From assembly GCA_013205455.1 (NCBI GenBank), contig JABMMO010000027.1:1-5352 (forward strand): a stretch of DNA of 5,352 nucleotides, in the 5' to 3' direction. Below are positions 1-5,294 of the stretch, one piece after another (within the stretch, counting starts at the first letter, position 1; the number at the start of each line of letters is the position of its first letter). Source of the DNA: Actinomycetota bacterium. Its GTDB lineage: Bacteria; Actinomycetota; Actinomycetes; Nanopelagicales; Nanopelagicaceae. The notes under the pieces were generated by a model. That model had not been told where the DNA came from. It was given only the letters and a program-made list of their open reading frames with translations, and ran no database searches. The position numbers were made by a program, and so were the translations under genes.

Positions 1-368
1 GGTGGGCGAGATGCTCCAGCAGAATATGGATCCCACTCTTCTACTGACGTATTCAAGTAGAGAACGCCGTGATCGTGACACCATTGCAAAATTACATTCG
101 TATCAATATTCCAAGCAAGATCTAATAAGAAATCGCCTTCTTTTAGATATTGACTTAACTTTTGATCAATATTTTCTTTTGTGATTTGGTCCTGCACATA
201 AGTTGCGCCTTTATCGAGCGCACTTTGAACTCTAGATCTATTGTCTCGTTGTTCAAAGATCGTAATCTGGTTCGCATCTACTAGATGCTCGATTAAAAGT
301 GGAAGTACACATTGTGAAACCGAACCTGCACCTAGAATCAAAACTCGATTAGTAAACTTCTGTGGCAA
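1..368 (-). CDS. Homospermidine synthase-like NAD(P)-binding protein, N-terminal part (runs off left edge)
   Basis: This is a partial gene of 122 codons, open at the window edge. The start is TTG at 368-366, directly preceded in frame by TAA (371-369), so no earlier start is possible. A GGAGGG ribosome binding site (380-375) lies 6 nt upstream. The protein opens with a Rossmann fold: a beta strand (VLIL, residues 9-12) followed by GAGSVSQ (13-19). A second strand (ITIFEQRD, about 35-42) ends in residues that would contact the cofactor ribose. The stretch around residues 80-113, with LLDLAWNIDT, then GVLYLNTSVEEW, resembles my recollection of bacterial homospermidine synthase (NLSVDT... ALYIDTVVEPW). 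That enzyme makes homospermidine from putrescine in an NAD-dependent reaction and belongs to the saccharopine dehydrogenase superfamily. The catalytic C-terminal half is outside the window, so substrate is uncertain. The gene follows the GGDEF gene by 90 bp on the same strand. Confidence 0.72.
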   Translation of the reverse strand, partial: MPQKFTNRVLILGAGSVSQCVLPLLIEHLVDANQITIFEQRDNRSRVQSALDKGATYVQDQITKENIDQKLSQYLKEGDFLLDLAWNIDTNVILQWCHDHGVLYLNTSVEEWDPYSAGASRP

Positions 369-374
369 TTAGGA

Positions 375-380
375 CCCTCC
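375..380 (-). promoter_or_regulatory. Ribosome binding site that fixes a TTG start
   Basis: On the minus strand GGAGGG lies 6 nt before the TTG codon at 368-366. This near-consensus Shine-Dalgarno sequence, with an in-frame TAA immediately upstream of the TTG, makes TTG the convincing start of the homospermidine synthase-like gene. ATG-only gene calling would miss this start. Confidence 0.75.
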
Positions 381-404
381 CCATAAAGCGCTTGGATTCT
401 CAAG

Positions 405-425
405 GTTCTCGAGCGGAGTGAGAAC
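405..425 (-). repeat. Small inverted repeat in the leader of the homospermidine synthase-like gene
   Basis: GTTCTC (405-410) and GAGAAC (420-425) form a perfect 6-bp stem with a 9-nt loop, in the 90-bp gap between the GGDEF stop and the TTG start. No T-run follows on the minus strand, so it is not a good intrinsic terminator. It could be a weak leader structure or chance. I see no clear -35/-10 pair in this gap, so read-through from the GGDEF gene is possible. Confidence 0.3.
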
Positions 426-458
426 GGTATCTAATGCTGGCGATATATCAAAAGCGCG

Positions 459-1844
459 CTAACCAAGACTGGGGCGCCAACAAACTGCGCCAGCGCCGCT
501 ACGTTTTGCTTCATACATTGCCAAGTCAGCGCGGTGGAGTAACTCATTGCTTGGCTTATCCGGATCATTTAGCGCTTGGCCGATGGAGACATCTAGCTTC
601 ACTTGGTTAGTGGCAATTGTGAATGGATATGAAAGCGTTGCTCGTAACGCCAATGCACTCTCAAAACCTTCGCTACCTCTTATCAGCGCGCCAAATTCAT
701 CGCCGCCGAGTCGAGCCAATAGCGCACTACTTGGTAGCGCTCTGGAAAATCTAGTCGCAACTTGACGAAGTAATTGATCTCCAACTTCATGACCAAAAGT
801 GTCGTTAATTTCTTTGAAACCATCTAAATCAAGAATTAAGAGCGAACCTTCACCATTACGGAATATTTCCAATTCTGCAAGGAATTTTCGGCGATTTGCT
901 AATCCGGTTAATTCATCAGTGCGAGCTAAAGCTCGCTCGCTACTTATAGCTTTAGCGTCATTTAGCGCAACTAACATTCTTGCAAAAGCGAGTGTAATTG
1001 TGACAAATGCTGGCGCTAGCGAACCAAAAGTAAAAAAATTTGGATTAAGGATCGCAATTACCAATACTAAAATGCTTGCAAATAGCGCAAATGTAACAGC
1101 TATGGCATTTAACTTGCTCTCCTTGTTGCTCTCATCACCCTTGTGCCAAGTTGATTCTGCGATGAGAATTATTGCAAGCAGCCAACCATCGTCGGTCAAT
1201 GATCCAAATGAATAAGTACCTTGTGCATTCGCCCATAAAAAATATAAGTCTGAGGCAGCAAATATTAAAGTTCCAGAGACCAATAATAAATTCCGAAGTG
1301 AGATTTTTTGGGAGATTGCGATGCTGCAAACTAGAGTGAAGAGCATCAAATCACCTAAAGGATAAAAAATCGATAAGAAAATATCGAGCGAATTACTTGA
1401 AAAGGTGGCAGTAGCAGGTTTAATTAGGAGAATTCCAATTGCGGTAGTTGCCCCAAAAGCCACGATTATCGTGTCAAGAAATTCTAAAGATTTGCTGGTC
1501 CGGGAATTGCGCATCTGTCGGGTTAAACCAAAAATGATAAAAGGGTAAAAGATTAAGTAGCCGCCATCAATTAATAGATCTGGAAATTGAAATCCAAAGA
1601 AGGAGTTCCAAGAAGAGGCTATCGAGCCAATTAGCCAACTTAGGATTGCGAGCGCGAGGCCGGTGCGTGCCCAGCGATCATTGCTCTTAGGGGCGTTCCA
1701 AATAGCGATTACGCTCAAAAGTGGAATTGCATTAAATATTAATAATTCACTCCACCAAGAAGGATTCGTCAATTCACTGCGGATTCCCAGATGGAGAATG
1801 AGGATAACTGGAGCAGAGCTCCGGATAATCGGATAAATTCGCAC
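459..1844 (-). CDS. Membrane-bound diguanylate cyclase (GGDEF domain)
   Basis: The 461-residue protein should make cyclic di-GMP from two GTP at the inner face of the membrane. Residues 1-295 hold about eight to ten hydrophobic segments (for example 33-50, 61-78, 94-107, 124-142, 155-177, 185-203, 220-231, 247-267, 273-294) with no recognisable soluble sensor domain. The C-terminal domain starts near residue 305 and carries the family landmarks: DELTGLANRR (310-319), DLDGFKEIND (339-348), an intact GGDEF (380-384), and the closing DLAMYEAKRSG (440-450). Catalytic activity is therefore expected. The product-inhibition I-site RxxD, expected at 371-374, reads PSSA and is absent. The start is GTG at 1844-1842 without a Shine-Dalgarno sequence. 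A TACGAT -10-like box sits 5 nt upstream, which suits a leaderless transcript. It is divergent from the Rieske gene. What the membrane part senses is unknown. Confidence 0.93.
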   Translation of the reverse strand: MRIYPIIRSSAPVILILHLGIRSELTNPSWWSELLIFNAIPLLSVIAIWNAPKSNDRWARTGLALAILSWLIGSIASSWNSFFGFQFPDLLIDGGYLIFYPFIIFGLTRQMRNSRTSKSLEFLDTIIVAFGATTAIGILLIKPATATFSSNSLDIFLSIFYPLGDLMLFTLVCSIAISQKISLRNLLLVSGTLIFAASDLYFLWANAQGTYSFGSLTDDGWLLAIILIAESTWHKGDESNKESKLNAIAVTFALFASILVLVIAILNPNFFTFGSLAPAFVTITLAFARMLVALNDAKAISSERALARTDELTGLANRRKFLAELEIFRNGEGSLLILDLDGFKEINDTFGHEVGDQLLRQVATRFSRALPSSALLARLGGDEFGALIRGSEGFESALALRATLSYPFTIATNQVKLDVSIGQALNDPDKPSNELLHRADLAMYEAKRSGAGAVCWRPSLG

Positions 1845-1849
1845 CCTAA

Positions 1850-1855
1850 ATCGTA
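1850..1855 (-). promoter_or_regulatory. Candidate -10 box for a leaderless GGDEF transcript
   Basis: On the minus strand TACGAT (matching TAnnnT) ends 5 nt before the GTG start at 1844. Transcription would then begin at or next to the start codon, as in the leaderless mRNAs common in actinobacteria. No good -35 is visible at the expected distance, which would fall inside the first codons of the Rieske gene. The call rests on position and on the missing ribosome binding site. Confidence 0.4.
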
Positions 1856-1871
1856 ACGAGGGGCAAAAGTA

Positions 1872-2336
1872 ATGCGGAATAACGAATTGAATTTATCCAC
1901 TGCGGAAGCTGTAAAAAGAGAGTCATCACTTACCAGACGCGGGATTCTTTGTGGAATTGCTGCGATCTCATTGGGGTTTATTCCAGAGCCAGCCGTTGCA
2001 GCGAAAGGGGTAAAGATTCTGCCTTCTGGGAAAGTAGAAGTATTAATAGCAAGTAATCCAACTCTGAAAAAGGTTGGTGGGTTAATTCAAGTCGATTTTA
2101 CAAATGGACTATCGGTTGCCGTAGTTAGAATTTCAACCGCTGCTAAAGGTTTTAAAGCATTAAATCTAGCTTGCACCCATCAAGGCGTTCCATTGAAGCA
2201 AACCGGAAACACTTGGACCTGCCCGGCGCACAATTCGCAATTCTCAATTGATGGAAAGTTAAAGCGCGGCCCAGCTACTTCCGCGCTTCTAGAAATTCCG
2301 TTTAAAGCAACCACTAAAAGCTTAGTGATTGGTTAA
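1872..2336 (+). CDS. Tat-exported Rieske [2Fe-2S] protein
   Basis: A 154-residue electron-transfer protein. The start is ATG at 1872, with GAGGGG (1858-1863) 8 nt upstream. The N-terminus has a twin-arginine signal: LTRRGIL around residues 20-26, a hydrophobic stretch (about 25-37), and an Ala-rich likely cleavage region (PAVAA, 40-44). The protein should be exported folded with its cluster. The Rieske ligands are C101-x-H103 (CTHQGV) and C117-x2-H120 (CPAHNS). They are followed by FSIDGKLKRGPAT (124-136), the usual Gly-Pro end of the fold. The two extra cysteines that form a disulfide in bc1-type Rieske proteins (CTHxGC and CPCH) are V106 and A119 here. This single-domain protein is not encoded beside cytochrome bc genes, so it is probably not the quinol oxidase subunit itself. 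Its redox partner is unknown. The stop overlaps that of the convergent downstream gene. Confidence 0.9.
   Translation: MRNNELNLSTAEAVKRESSLTRRGILCGIAAISLGFIPEPAVAAKGVKILPSGKVEVLIASNPTLKKVGGLIQVDFTNGLSVAVVRISTAAKGFKALNLACTHQGVPLKQTGNTWTCPAHNSQFSIDGKLKRGPATSALLEIPFKATTKSLVIG
2333..2336. other. Shared TTAA stop palindrome of two convergent genes
   Basis: The plus-strand Rieske gene ends with TAA at 2334-2336, and the minus-strand secreted-protein gene ends with TAA at 2335-2333. Both stops are read from the same TTAA palindrome. There is no room for a terminator between the genes, so each transcript must end inside the other gene's antisense strand. Confidence 0.9.
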
Positions 2337-3031
2337 AGGGTACAGATCAAATCTCGGTTAGTTTTTGCAAGATCTACCTGGGGTGCAATTACAGTTGGGT
2401 AAGCAAGAACTTTATCTCTAGTCTTTTTCTTCGCATCAATATCTGCTTGGGTTTTTTTAAGTCCGGCAGATAGACGTTCCGCATTAATAGCCCCATTTTT
2501 ATAACTAGTTGCGGCTTGAGTACGAGCAGTTGCGGCTCTAGTCCACATGGTCTTAGTTGCAACGTTAATTCCAGCTTGATTTGCTTTAGCTAAATCTGCC
2601 ACTGCCAGTGCGGTTGAGCTCTCAGCTTGCGCACGGTATTTAATAGCTTTCGCATCCCAAACGGCTGCTGCTGCTAATTTTGCAGGGAGCGCCACCTCTA
2701 AAGTTTTGATCTCAACATCAAGTTTTGTAGCAGTGTCTTTAGATGAAGCAGTTATTTTTACAAGATCTTCCCGTGCGCCAAGTAATACTTTATGAGCATT
2801 CACACATGCAACCATGGTCCAAGTTAACTTTGCAGTTTTCTTAGTTTCAATCGTGTATGGATTCTTGATGCAAATATATTTTTCGCCACTGATTGTGGCT
2901 TTGGCATTCGCTTTAGGGCAAACCGCTTTTGCTTTATTGGCTGCAAAAGATGGGGTTGCAACTACGGTTGAGATGGCAAGCGCTGCGATCGAAGTCAGGG
3001 CTGCAAATTTACCTAGGCGACGTACTTTCAT
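2333..3031 (-). CDS. Secreted Ala/Lys-rich protein of unknown function, probable coiled coil
   Basis: The 232-residue protein begins with ATG at 3031-3029, preceded by GGAGG (3040-3036) with 4 nt spacing. It has a classical Sec signal peptide: MKVRR, a hydrophobic core (about 9-25) and a probable cut after SFA (28-30). A small Cys-containing segment follows: C38, then SGEKYICIK with C54, then KLTW (68-71), then C76. I recall the arrangement Cys, Gly..Tyr/Phe-x-Cys, KLxW from secreted proteins of acI-type actinobacteria, without a known function. Residues 80-210 are rich in Ala, Lys, Thr and Asp and look helical, so a periplasmic or surface coiled coil is likely. A fourth cysteine (C230) lies two residues from the end, so disulfides C38-C54 and C76-C230 are possible. 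The gene is convergent with the Rieske gene and shares 4 bp at the stops. I do not recognise an enzyme. Confidence 0.85.
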   Translation of the reverse strand: MKVRRLGKFAALTSIAALAISTVVATPSFAANKAKAVCPKANAKATISGEKYICIKNPYTIETKKTAKLTWTMVACVNAHKVLLGAREDLVKITASSKDTATKLDVEIKTLEVALPAKLAAAAVWDAKAIKYRAQAESSTALAVADLAKANQAGINVATKTMWTRAATARTQAATSYKNGAINAERLSAGLKKTQADIDAKKKTRDKVLAYPTVIAPQVDLAKTNRDLICTL

Positions 3032-3169
3032 TTTTCCTCCATTAGATCAAATCTGCTCAAGCGAATTTCTCGCATGCTGAGCGGCTTATGGGGTAATCGT
3101 AAAGGGGCGCACCATATTAATTAGGTAACAAAACTCGAGTTATCGCAGTGAATCTTCTGTGAACCCGAA
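3032..3169. other. Intergenic gap without a recognisable gene
   Basis: This 138-bp gap separates the SDR stop from the secreted-protein start, both on the minus strand. It holds the GGAGG ribosome binding site of the secreted-protein gene (3036-3040) and a 10-bp perfect palindrome AACTCGAGTT (3132-3141). It should also contain the end of the dehydrogenase transcript and the promoter of the secreted-protein gene. I see neither a convincing stem with a T-run nor a good -35/-10 pair. Confidence 0.5.
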
Positions 3170-3955
3170 TTACTTCGCTCGTTCTCGTTGTTTCACCCGT
3201 ACATTCATACCAATTTTGCGAATCATGGGTCTTGGTCCGAATCGAGTTATAAAACTCAAAATTACATATTGCCACCCAGGTACCGAGATTGCTTTTCCGT
3301 TTTGGGCTGAGCGCCAAGATTCCGCAACAACTTTCTCCGAATCCAGCCACATAAATTTTGGTAACCCACCCATTTTCATTCGACCACGTTGATGGAATTC
3401 AGTTCGAGTAAAGCCAGGGCAGAGCGCGCTCACAATTACTTTAGTACCAGAAAGTTCGGTATGTAGTGATTCACTTATTACAGTTAAGTAAGACTTAGCA
3501 GCGCTATATGTTCCGCCGGCGATCCAGCTAGCAACGCTGCTGACATTGATGATAGTTCCAGAATTTCGCACTTTCATGCCTGGGAGTACGGCGTGCATAA
3601 ATCGCATAGGCGCACGCACTAAGACGTCCAAGAGTTCGGTCTCGGCTTTGATTTCGCTAACTGTAAATGCTTTATTTATCCCAAAGCCAGCGTTATTTAT
3701 TAGTACAGATATCGGGCTAGTTTCAGAGCGAAGTCGAGCTTCAATTATTTCGCAATCTGCAAAATTAGTTAAATCGGCACGTAGCACTTCGGCCTTGATT
3801 CCATATTTTGCAATTAATGAAGTAGCTCGTTCTTCTAATCTAGATTCATCTCGAGCAACCAAAATTAAGTCATAACCTTTATCGGCTAACAGCCTAGTGA
3901 AAGCTTCACCAATTCCAGAAGTTGCGCCAGTAACTAACGCAGTGCCGATTGCCAT
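3170..3955 (-). CDS. Short-chain dehydrogenase/reductase (SDR), NAD(P)-dependent
   Basis: A 261-residue classical SDR, likely cytoplasmic. The start is placed at ATG 3955-3953, which puts the cofactor motif TGATSGIG at residues 9-16, normal for the family. An upstream in-frame start at 4012 would add 19 residues overlapping the neighbouring gene and is not needed. The other landmarks are present: the ADLT segment (60-63), NNAG (87-90), catalytic serine in INVSSVAS (S139/S140), and Y150-x3-K154 in YSAAK. R35 after the second strand (LVARDESRLE) suggests NADP(H), by inference. The short serine-to-tyrosine loop with GGTYSAAKSYL is a form I recall from actinobacterial SDRs of unassigned substrate. 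The gene starts 4 nt after the stop of the saccharopine dehydrogenase-like gene with only a weak AAGAAG upstream, so it is probably translationally coupled in a two-gene operon. The substrate cannot be told from sequence. Confidence 0.9.
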   Translation of the reverse strand: MAIGTALVTGATSGIGEAFTRLLADKGYDLILVARDESRLEERATSLIAKYGIKAEVLRADLTNFADCEIIEARLRSETSPISVLINNAGFGINKAFTVSEIKAETELLDVLVRAPMRFMHAVLPGMKVRNSGTIINVSSVASWIAGGTYSAAKSYLTVISESLHTELSGTKVIVSALCPGFTRTEFHQRGRMKMGGLPKFMWLDSEKVVAESWRSAQNGKAISVPGWQYVILSFITRFGPRPMIRKIGMNVRVKQRERAK

Positions 3956-3959
3956 CGAT

Positions 3960-5186
3960 TTACTTCTTAACTTCAGCAATCTCTTCGTCACGAATATGCC
4001 AAGAAGTTCCATAATTTTCTAGAAGCTCTAAGAATGGTTTTGGATTAAACCATTCTGGACCATTTACGCCAAGCGGCTTCCAGGTTTCGTTATGAATTAG
4101 CTCCATTGCAATTACTGGGTTTATTGCAGTCTGCCAAACTACGGCTTGATCGCCATATTCCTTCATCGACCATTCATTATCAACAACGTTGTAGATATAA
4201 ACAGCTTTTGGATTTCCAGATTTATCTAAACCTTTAACAAGAGCGCCAGCGCAAGTTTTTCCACGCATTCGAGAGCCAAGTGTTGCGGGATCGGGAAGCG
4301 AAGCGGCAAGTAAATCGCGCGGTGAAACTGAAACACCTTGCACATCAACATTCTCTTTACGATCCATACCTAACATGTTGATGGTTTTAAGAATCTGAAT
4401 AAATTCAGCGCCGAGGCCGTATTTAAAGTTAACTTTTTTGGCATCAATCTTTTGCGGAATTAGCACAACCTCTTCGTGCTCAACATTTACACATTCAACC
4501 GGTCCAATCCCTTCTGGGAAATTAAAAATTTCCAATTCACTAAATGGCGCGGTGGTAAACCATCCTCGACCATCTTCCCAAACTAGTGGCGGGTTTAAGC
4601 ACTCTTCGATTGTGGTCCAGATAGAGAATGAAGGTGCAAAATCATGGCCTTCAACGCGCAAGTTAGAGCCGTCAAGAATTGTAATTGAATCTATTTTGCT
4701 AAAAAGTTCATCACTTGCATATTTAGCAAAAACATCACTCATGCCAGGTTCTACACCCATACCAATTAGCGCAAAAATCTTTCGCTCGTGCCAGTTCCAA
4801 TCACGTGCGAATTGTTCATCACCAAGTTTTACGCCAGTTTCGGTATTTGGATAATGTGGATGAGCGCGCGAAAGTGACATTGCCATATCGATGTAATTAA
4901 CATTTTCAATTTCACAAGCTAAGAAAATTGGCATTACATATCGCGGATCAACTGCGTTAATAACAACATCTGGATCAGCTTTTCGAATTAACTCTCGAAT
5001 ATCTTCAAGCTCGGCAGCATTAACTTGTGCGGCTGAGAAACGAGGATCCTTAACGCGATAGACGGCTTCTTCAGCGCGGGCAAGCGTTCTATCCGCAATT
5101 ACCATAGAAGTAATAAATGATCGGCGTGATGCGATATTAGCTATCGCTCTACCGACTCCGCCCGCTCCGATTACGAGGGCTTTCAT
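3960..5186 (-). CDS. Saccharopine dehydrogenase family protein, carboxynorspermidine synthase-like
   Basis: A 408-residue soluble oxidoreductase. The start is ATG 5186-5184, which places the Rossmann motif GAGGVGRA at residues 7-14. GGAG (5200-5197) lies 10 nt upstream. The reading frame stays open to 5321, but that extension runs into the tRNA on the other strand and has no matching domain. Further landmarks are DVVINAVDP (73-81), ENVNYIDMAMS (94-104), GMGVEPGMSDVFAKYA (142-157), SLPDPATL (296-303), TCAGALVKG (311-319), VYIYNVVDNE (329-338) and a tail with PFLELLENYGTSWHIRDEE (384-402). By recollection, this order and the length (about 400-415) match carboxynorspermidine/carboxyspermidine dehydrogenases (for example GAGFDPGV, LLPDPTSL, FIYNNADHE, PDPFLE...GLDWHV). 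Those reduce an imine formed from aspartate semialdehyde and a diamine, using NADPH. Saccharopine dehydrogenase of lysine metabolism is the alternative. No decarboxylase partner is in the window. The SDR follows after 4 nt. Confidence 0.85.
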   Translation of the reverse strand: MKALVIGAGGVGRAIANIASRRSFITSMVIADRTLARAEEAVYRVKDPRFSAAQVNAAELEDIRELIRKADPDVVINAVDPRYVMPIFLACEIENVNYIDMAMSLSRAHPHYPNTETGVKLGDEQFARDWNWHERKIFALIGMGVEPGMSDVFAKYASDELFSKIDSITILDGSNLRVEGHDFAPSFSIWTTIEECLNPPLVWEDGRGWFTTAPFSELEIFNFPEGIGPVECVNVEHEEVVLIPQKIDAKKVNFKYGLGAEFIQILKTINMLGMDRKENVDVQGVSVSPRDLLAASLPDPATLGSRMRGKTCAGALVKGLDKSGNPKAVYIYNVVDNEWSMKEYGDQAVVWQTAINPVIAMELIHNETWKPLGVNGPEWFNPKPFLELLENYGTSWHIRDEEIAEVKK

Positions 5187-5195
5187 AACAAAACA

Positions 5196-5220
5196 ACTCC
5201 AAACAAGTTTTTTTTGGAGT
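5196..5220 (-). promoter_or_regulatory. Leader hairpin that would pair with the ribosome binding site of the saccharopine dehydrogenase-like gene
   Basis: On the minus strand ACTCCAAA (5220-5213) and TTTGGAGT (5203-5196) form a perfect 8-bp stem around a 9-nt loop. The 3' arm contains GGAG (5200-5197), the only Shine-Dalgarno-like sequence before the ATG at 5186, and the 5' arm holds the complementary ACTCC. The hairpin would hide the ribosome binding site when folded. The stem is short and half A-T, so it could open easily. It is followed by a T-rich stretch (TTGTTTTGTT), so weak attenuation is another reading. It only matters if transcription starts upstream of 5220. Confidence 0.4.
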
Positions 5221-5247
5221 CTAGCCCAGCGTGCTATAAATAAGCAA

Positions 5248-5277
5248 TTTACGCCTACTTTAAGCGGGTAATAGAAT
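5248..5277 (+). promoter_or_regulatory. Candidate promoter of the tRNA-Arg gene
   Basis: TTTACG (5248-5253) and TAGAAT (5272-5277) are separated by 18 bp. They match the -35 and -10 consensus at 4 of 6 and 5 of 6 positions. Initiation about 7 nt after the -10 box would leave a leader of roughly 11 nt before the tRNA at 5295. The same 108-bp gap must also hold the minus-strand promoter for the dehydrogenase operon. A weak candidate there is TTGCTT with TAGACT (5223-5218), 18 bp apart. Confidence 0.45.
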
Positions 5278-5294
5278 CGCGCAATATTAATTAA

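Noticed and set aside
2..184. Plus-strand 60-codon open frame
   Set aside because: It lies antisense to the homospermidine synthase-like gene, has no recognisable motif, and its composition reads as a shadow of the minus-strand frame.
231..241. TAGATCTA and nearby short palindromes such as TTGATCAA
   Set aside because: They are single 8-bp palindromes inside a coding region, as expected by chance in A/T-rich sequence. No array or spaced repeat accompanies them.
547..1215. Plus-strand open frames of 72 and 138 codons inside the GGDEF gene
   Set aside because: They are Ser/Ala-rich antisense shadows of the GGDEF coding region with no domain of their own. The minus-strand frame carries all the family motifs.
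1824..1829. GATAAT as the -10 box of the Rieske gene
   Set aside because: It matches the consensus at 5 of 6 positions, but no -35-like hexamer is found 16-18 bp upstream and it lies inside the first codons of the GGDEF gene, so I did not list it.
3132..3141. AACTCGAGTT palindrome as a terminator or operator
   Set aside because: As a hairpin it would have almost no loop and no T-run of useful length. A single 10-bp palindrome without a second copy is weak support for an operator.
3956..4012. Longer SDR start overlapping the saccharopine dehydrogenase-like gene
   Set aside because: It would add 19 residues before TGxxxGIG and overlap the upstream gene by 53 bp. The ATG at 3955 gives the usual SDR N-terminus.
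4438..4854. Plus-strand 138-codon open frame inside the saccharopine dehydrogenase-like gene
   Set aside because: It is an antisense shadow with low-complexity Ser-rich composition and no recognisable motif. The minus-strand frame is clearly the real gene.
5196..5220. Plus-strand intrinsic terminator suggested by the inverted repeat and the run of eight T
   Set aside because: On the plus strand the T-run lies in the loop and 3' arm rather than after the stem, and no plus-strand gene ends there.
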